From Bacteroidota bacterium (lineage in GTDB: Bacteria > Bacteroidota > Bacteroidia > Bacteroidales > Paludibacteraceae): a DNA stretch of 9,049 bases. A program made the position numbers and the translations under genes. The notes under the pieces were generated by a model, which was not told the DNA's origin, made no database searches, and was given only the letters and a program-made list of their open reading frames with translations. Of the stretch, positions 5,265 through 9,049 are shown piece after piece. The DNA is taken from positions 1-9,049 of the forward strand of contig JAKLIM010000131.1 in NCBI GenBank assembly GCA_022709605.1, written 5' to 3'. Within the stretch, counting starts at the first letter, position 1. Each line of letters opens with the position of its first letter.

Positions 5265-6635
5265 TCATGGTTTAAACAACACCCTGAATGCTTCCTCCAC
5301 TTTCTTTACCATCACTATTTCCATATTTATTTTGCCAATATTCAGAGCTTTCAAGTTGAAATCGGGAATAATCATTTTCTTGAAACCTAATTTTTCGGCT
5401 TCGAGTATGCGTTGTTCGATGCGGTTGATGGGACGAATTTCGCCCGAAAGACCCACTTCGCCAGCCACGCAAACATGTTTTTCGATGGCAATGTCAACAT
5501 TCGAAGAAAGTATGGCTGAAATAACTGCCAGGTCGATGGCCGGATCGTTCACTTTCAGACCACCTGCAATATTAAGAAATACATCTTTTTGGGCAATTTT
5601 AAATCCGGCCCGTTTTTCAAGTACCGCCAGCAGCATATTCAATCGACGAAGATCGAATCCTGTACACGACCGCTGAGGCATTCCATAAGCAGCTGAACTA
5701 ACCAATGCCTGAACTTCAATCAGAAACGGACGTACTCCTTCGATAGCCGAAGCAATGGCAACGCCACTCAATCCCTCGTGATTTTGCGAGAGCAGAAGTT
5801 CTGAAGGATTGCTTACTTCGCGCAAACCACTTTGTTGCATTTCGTAAATGCCAAGTTCGGTTGTGCTGCCAAAACGATTTTTAATCGAACGCAGGATGCG
5901 ATACATATAATGCTGATCTCCTTCGAATTGCAAAACTGTATCCACAATATGTTCCAATACTTTTGGACCGGCAATGCTGCCTTCTTTGTTGATATGACCG
6001 ATAAGTAACACGGGCGTTCCACTGGTTTTGCAGTATTTGAGCAAATGTGCTGCACACTCGCGCACCTGCGAAACCGATCCCGGTGACGACTCAACCATTT
6101 CGGTAGAAACTGTTTGAATTGAATCGACAATGACCACATCGGGTTGAATATTCTTTATGTGTACAAAAATTTGTTCCAACGAGGTTTCACTCACAAAATA
6201 ACAATCGGGATGGTCGTATTTCAGACGCTCGGCACGAAGTTTCAGTTGCTTTACACTTTCTTCGCCCGAAATATAGAGCGTGCGTTTGCCTTTGAGGTTT
6301 AGCACAACCTGCAAAACCAATGTCGATTTACCGATGCCCGGTTCACCACCAATCAAAACCAACGATCCGGGAACCAAACCACCTCCCAAAACTCTATTCA
6401 ACTCGTTGCTCGACGTGTCAATACGGCTTTCTTCAGTTGTTTCAACTTCATCAAGCCGTACCGGTTTTTGTTTGGTAATTTCGAGTCCGCCAAGGCTGAT
6501 TTTGGGAGAGTTATCTTTGCTGATTATTTCTTCAACGTACGAATTCCACTCACCGCACGATGGACATTTGCCAATCCACTTGGGCGAATCGGCTCCGCAA
6601 TTCTGACAAACATATACTGATTTGGTTTTGGCCAT
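5265..6635 (-). CDS. radA: DNA repair protein RadA
   Basis: A 456-residue cytoplasmic RecA-like ATPase that helps process recombination intermediates, promoting branch migration of D-loops and aiding repair of stalled forks. In order: a C4 zinc finger (Cys10, Cys13, Cys24, Cys27, in CQNCG...CPSCGEWNS), Walker A GEPGIGKST (97-105), Walker B VVIVDS (167-172), the RadA-specific KNRFG (252-256), and a C-terminal Lon-protease-like domain from about 275 with GEVGLSGEIRPI (392-403). Length matches the family (E. coli RadA is 460 residues). The frame continues upstream to a GTG at 6683, but this adds a low-complexity stretch encoded by TTTTCAAA repeats and overlaps the candidate -7 box; the ATG at 6635 gives the standard MAKTKSVYVCQNCG start. 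It is divergent from the GH127 gene. The repeat/transposase element begins 15 bp after its stop, and no separate terminator is seen. Confidence 0.97.
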   Translation of the reverse strand: MAKTKSVYVCQNCGADSPKWIGKCPSCGEWNSYVEEIISKDNSPKISLGGLEITKQKPVRLDEVETTEESRIDTSSNELNRVLGGGLVPGSLVLIGGEPGIGKSTLVLQVVLNLKGKRTLYISGEESVKQLKLRAERLKYDHPDCYFVSETSLEQIFVHIKNIQPDVVIVDSIQTVSTEMVESSPGSVSQVRECAAHLLKYCKTSGTPVLLIGHINKEGSIAGPKVLEHIVDTVLQFEGDQHYMYRILRSIKNRFGSTTELGIYEMQQSGLREVSNPSELLLSQNHEGLSGVAIASAIEGVRPFLIEVQALVSSAAYGMPQRSCTGFDLRRLNMLLAVLEKRAGFKIAQKDVFLNIAGGLKVNDPAIDLAVISAILSSNVDIAIEKHVCVAGEVGLSGEIRPINRIEQRILEAEKLGFKKMIIPDFNLKALNIGKINMEIVMVKKVEEAFRVLFKP

Positions 6636-6643
6636 GTTATGAA

Positions 6644-6675
6644 TTTGAAAATTTGAAAATTTGAAAATTTGAAAA
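6644..6675. repeat. Four perfect 8-bp tandem repeats in the radA leader
   Basis: TTTGAAAA is repeated four times without error (TTTTCAAA on the radA strand), ending 8 bp before the radA ATG. If the -7 box at 6683-6690 is used, nearly all of the array is transcribed as part of the 5' leader. Copy number in such arrays can change by slippage, which could alter leader length; this is inference. Confidence 0.85.
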
Positions 6676-6682
6676 AGAAACA

Positions 6683-6690
6683 CAAAAATA
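6683..6690 (-). promoter_or_regulatory. Candidate -7 box of radA
   Basis: Read on the minus strand the site is TATTTTTG, an exact TAnnTTTG match, placing transcription start near 6676 and giving a leader of about 40 nt. No TTG -33 box is evident upstream. The location supports the ATG at 6635 rather than the GTG at 6683. Confidence 0.42.
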
Positions 6691-6754
6691 GGGATTTTTA
6701 TTTTAGTTGTAGCATGAATTTACGCTCACCTTTTTTATTCTGAAAAAAAATCTG

Positions 6755-6762
6755 TTCTTTTG
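6755..6762 (+). promoter_or_regulatory. Possible -7 box of the GH127 gene
   Basis: TTCTTTTG matches TAnnTTTG except for the second base. It would place transcription start near 6769, about 25 nt before the ATG at 6794. No -33 box is clear, so this is a weak call. Confidence 0.25.
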
Positions 6763-6793
6763 TATTTCCATTTCAATAAAAAATTCTAATTCA

Positions 6794-8941
6794 ATGAAAA
6801 TACGTATTTTTTTCTCTACGCTTTTGTTATCCGGAAGTTTGATAACTACTGTTCTGGCTCAAAAACAACCCAAAGCACCCATTCAACAAGTGTCATTTAC
6901 GCAGGTTCAGATGAATGATCAGTTTTGGGCGCCTCGTATCGAAACCAACCGCACTGTTTCCATCCCATCAGCTTTTAATGAGTGTGAAAAAAATGGCCGG
7001 TTCGATAATTTTGCATTGGCTGCGGGACTTATCAAAGGAGAACATAAAGGTGATTTTCCGTTCGATGATACCGATCCCTATAAAATTATTGAAGGGGCAT
7101 CGTATTCATTGGCTGCCAAATACGATAAAAAGTTAGATCAATACCTCGATAGCGTTATTCATCTTAACAGTTCAGCACAGGAAGCCGATGGTTATCTGAC
7201 CACTTGTGTTACCAATAAATGCACGCGACTTGAAGGTTGGTGGGGAAAATCCCGCTGGGAGAAAATAAACAGTCACGAACTTTATAACTCCGGGCATCTA
7301 TACGAGGCTGCAGTGGCGCATTTTCAATCCACAGGGAAACGCACACTTTTAAATGTAGCCATCAAAAATGCAGACCTTGTTTGCAAAGTTTTTGGTCCCG
7401 GCGAAGGACAAATTCACCGTCCGTCGGGTCATCCGATTATTGAAATGGGTCTTGCAAAACTCTATAAAGCCACCGGCGATAAAAAATACCTGACGATGGC
7501 AAAATATTTTGTAGAGGAAACCGGTCGTGGAACCGATGGGCATCGACTGAATGAGTACAGTCAGGATCATATGCCCATTTTGAAACAGGCTGAAATTAAA
7601 GGTCATGCAGTTCGGGCCGGGTATCTTTATTCGGGAGTGGCGGATGTGGCCGCACTCACCGGCGATACAGCTTATTTCCATGCACTTACACGCATTTGGG
7701 ACAATATGGCTTCGAAAAAACTGTATATCACCGGTGGGATTGGTTCTCGTGCGCAGGGCGAAGGATTTGGCCCCGATTATGAATTGCACAATCACACGGC
7801 GTATTGCGAAACCTGTGCGGCGATTTCTAATGTTTACTGGAATCAGCGCATGTTTTTGGCTACCGGCGATTCAAAATACATAGATGTGTTGGAACGCGCA
7901 TTGTACAACGGTGTAATATCGGGTGTTTCGTTGAGCGGCGATAAATTTTTCTACGATAATCCATTGGAATCAATGGGTCAACACGAACGTCAGGCCTGGT
8001 TTGGTTGTGCTTGTTGCCCTGGAAATATTACCCGCTTTATGGCTTCGGTTCCGGGTTACATGTATGCTGTTCAGGAAAATACATTATTTGTAAATCTTTA
8101 TTCGCAAAGTATTTCTAATATTGAAATACAAAAAAACAAATTGGAACTTAAACAAACTTCGGAATATCCGTGGGATGGAAAAGTGATATTAACAGTAACT
8201 CCGACGAAAGCGAAGAAATTCACTTTAAAACTTCGTATGCCGGGTTGGGCCGAAAACAGTCCGGTACCAACAGATTTATATGCTTATGCTGAAAAAAATA
8301 ATGAAAATGTTCAAGTGCTTGTGAACGGAAAAGTTAGTAAATCAACAAAAGAAAAAGGGTATATCAGCATTAAACGACTGTGGAAAAAAGGAGATCGGAT
8401 AGAATTTCTGCTTCCCATGCCTGTTCGCCGCGTAAAAGCCAATGATAATGTGGTAGATGACAGAGGTAAAATGGCTTTTGAGCGGGGTCCGGTTTTGTAT
8501 TGTTTAGAAGCGGTTGACCAGACCGATAAACATGTTTTCAATAAATTTATTCCTGAAAATGCCCCATTGAATTATGAATTTAAAAATGATTTGCTGAATG
8601 GTGTTATGCTGCTAAAAGGCACAGCGCAACAAATTGAAAAAGAAGGCGATGCAGTTGTTCAAAAGGAAGTCCCTTTTACCGCTATTCCTTATTCTACATG
8701 GAATAATCGGGGAGCAAACGAAATGGCTGTATGGTTGCCGGTAAAAGCAGAAATTGCCCGACCCACTCCCGATTCTACCATTGCTTCAAGTGCAATAGCA
8801 AATGTTTATGGCGTAAATGATCAATGGGAACCTACATCTTCGTCCGATGTTTCAAAACCGTATCATTATTGGTGGTTGAAAAAAGGAACAGAAGAAAGCC
8901 TTGATTATGTTTTTGATAAAATTGTTATTTATTGTTTATGA
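6794..8941 (+). CDS. Secreted GH127 glycoside hydrolase (beta-L-arabinofuranosidase-like), C-terminally truncated
   Basis: A 715-residue protein. Residues 1-22 are a signal peptide (MKIRIFF, hydrophobic core, VLA before Gln23; no lipobox), so it acts in the periplasm or outside. The (alpha/alpha)6-barrel region holds the GH127 zinc/cysteine site: Glu323 (candidate acid/base), Glu339 and Cys341 in AYCETCAA, and Cys407-Cys408 in CACCPGN. These correspond to Glu322, Glu338, Cys340, Cys417 and Cys418 of Bifidobacterium HypBA1, whose cysteine acts as nucleophile. Beta-sandwich domains follow to VWLPV (646-650). GH127 releases beta-L-arabinofuranose; some Bacteroides members act on other sugars of rhamnogalacturonan II, so the substrate is uncertain. 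After 676 the sequence (QWEPTSSSDVSKPYHYWWLKKGTEESLDYVFDK) looks like the opening of a common C-terminal galactose-binding-like domain, but the protein ends six residues later, so most of that domain is missing. No SusC/SusD or regulator gene is in view. Confidence 0.92.
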   Translation: MKIRIFFSTLLLSGSLITTVLAQKQPKAPIQQVSFTQVQMNDQFWAPRIETNRTVSIPSAFNECEKNGRFDNFALAAGLIKGEHKGDFPFDDTDPYKIIEGASYSLAAKYDKKLDQYLDSVIHLNSSAQEADGYLTTCVTNKCTRLEGWWGKSRWEKINSHELYNSGHLYEAAVAHFQSTGKRTLLNVAIKNADLVCKVFGPGEGQIHRPSGHPIIEMGLAKLYKATGDKKYLTMAKYFVEETGRGTDGHRLNEYSQDHMPILKQAEIKGHAVRAGYLYSGVADVAALTGDTAYFHALTRIWDNMASKKLYITGGIGSRAQGEGFGPDYELHNHTAYCETCAAISNVYWNQRMFLATGDSKYIDVLERALYNGVISGVSLSGDKFFYDNPLESMGQHERQAWFGCACCPGNITRFMASVPGYMYAVQENTLFVNLYSQSISNIEIQKNKLELKQTSEYPWDGKVILTVTPTKAKKFTLKLRMPGWAENSPVPTDLYAYAEKNNENVQVLVNGKVSKSTKEKGYISIKRLWKKGDRIEFLLPMPVRRVKANDNVVDDRGKMAFERGPVLYCLEAVDQTDKHVFNKFIPENAPLNYEFKNDLLNGVMLLKGTAQQIEKEGDAVVQKEVPFTAIPYSTWNNRGANEMAVWLPVKAEIARPTPDSTIASSAIANVYGVNDQWEPTSSSDVSKPYHYWWLKKGTEESLDYVFDKIVIYCL

Positions 8942-8946
8942 TATAA

Positions 8947-9048
8947 CTAAAAATGGTAATAAAACCCCATCATTATTTCAATACTTTTGCCGTTACCTCT
9001 AAGAAATTCAATATATGGATTATCTCCACTATTGCTCGATTTAAATTC
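8947..9048 (-). CDS. Unidentified protein, C-terminal fragment at the window edge
   Basis: A minus-strand frame is open from the right edge to a TAG at 8947-8949 and encodes 33 residues, including SSNSGDNPYIEFLRGNGKSI and ending GFYYHF. The mixed, protein-like composition and the position right after the convergent GH127 stop (5-bp gap) suggest the end of a real gene, but I recognise no family and the frame is short enough to be open by chance. Confidence 0.4.
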   Translation of the reverse strand, partial: EFKSSNSGDNPYIEFLRGNGKSIEIMMGFYYHF

Positions 9049-9049
9049 A

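Noticed and set aside
6636..6683. Upstream GTG start for radA
   Set aside because: It would add 16 residues encoded largely by TTTTCAAA repeats ahead of the family-standard MAKTKSVYVCQNCG start.
7349..7795. 148-residue minus-strand open frame inside the GH127 gene
   Set aside because: It is antisense to a well-supported catalytic region and has no recognisable motif.

Overview
The window looks like chromosome from a member of the Bacteroidota. The evidence is AT-rich spacers without clear Shine-Dalgarno sequences, matches to the Bacteroidota -7 promoter box TAnnTTTG ahead of several genes, short A/T-rich tandem repeats between genes, and gene families typical of this phylum (a BT_3928-like DoxX protein beside tpiA, a DUF1599 protein, a secreted GH127 enzyme). 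The exact order or family cannot be fixed from the sequence.

Layout. At 1-130 (minus) is the N-terminus of a Sua5/YrdC/YciO protein. A Rho-independent terminator (205-243) separates it from tpiA (279-1034, minus). Upstream on the same strand are a membrane protein of the DoxX/MauE type with a thioredoxin-like tail (1102-2244) and a DUF1599 protein made of two tandem repeats (2376-2930). These three may form one transcription unit read from a promoter near 2960. Next comes an overlapping two-gene unit, a HipA-like kinase (3426-4208) and a DUF3037 protein (3065-3448), both minus.

From 4226 to 5249 lies a 1.0-kb mobile element: a HUH-type Y1 transposase of the IS200/IS605 or REP-associated (RAYT) kind (4531-4977, minus), flanked on each side by an inverted pair of an 86-87-nt module. 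Each module carries three hairpins at fixed spacing. The stems differ between copies but stay paired, and most loops are GAA (TTC on the other strand). The element fills the gap between the radA stop (15 bp away) and the start of the HipA-like kinase (17 bp away). This repeat system is the most interesting part of the window.

radA (5265-6635, minus) and a secreted GH127 glycoside hydrolase (6794-8941, plus) diverge from a shared 158-bp spacer. The GH127 protein has a complete catalytic region but stops abruptly a short way into what looks like a C-terminal ancillary domain. Just past its stop, the end of a convergent unidentified gene (8947-9048, minus) runs off the right edge.

The housekeeping genes (Sua5-type tRNA modification, glycolysis, DNA repair) are independent of one another. 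The accessory content is the HipA/DUF3037 pair, the repeat/transposase element and the polysaccharide-degrading enzyme.
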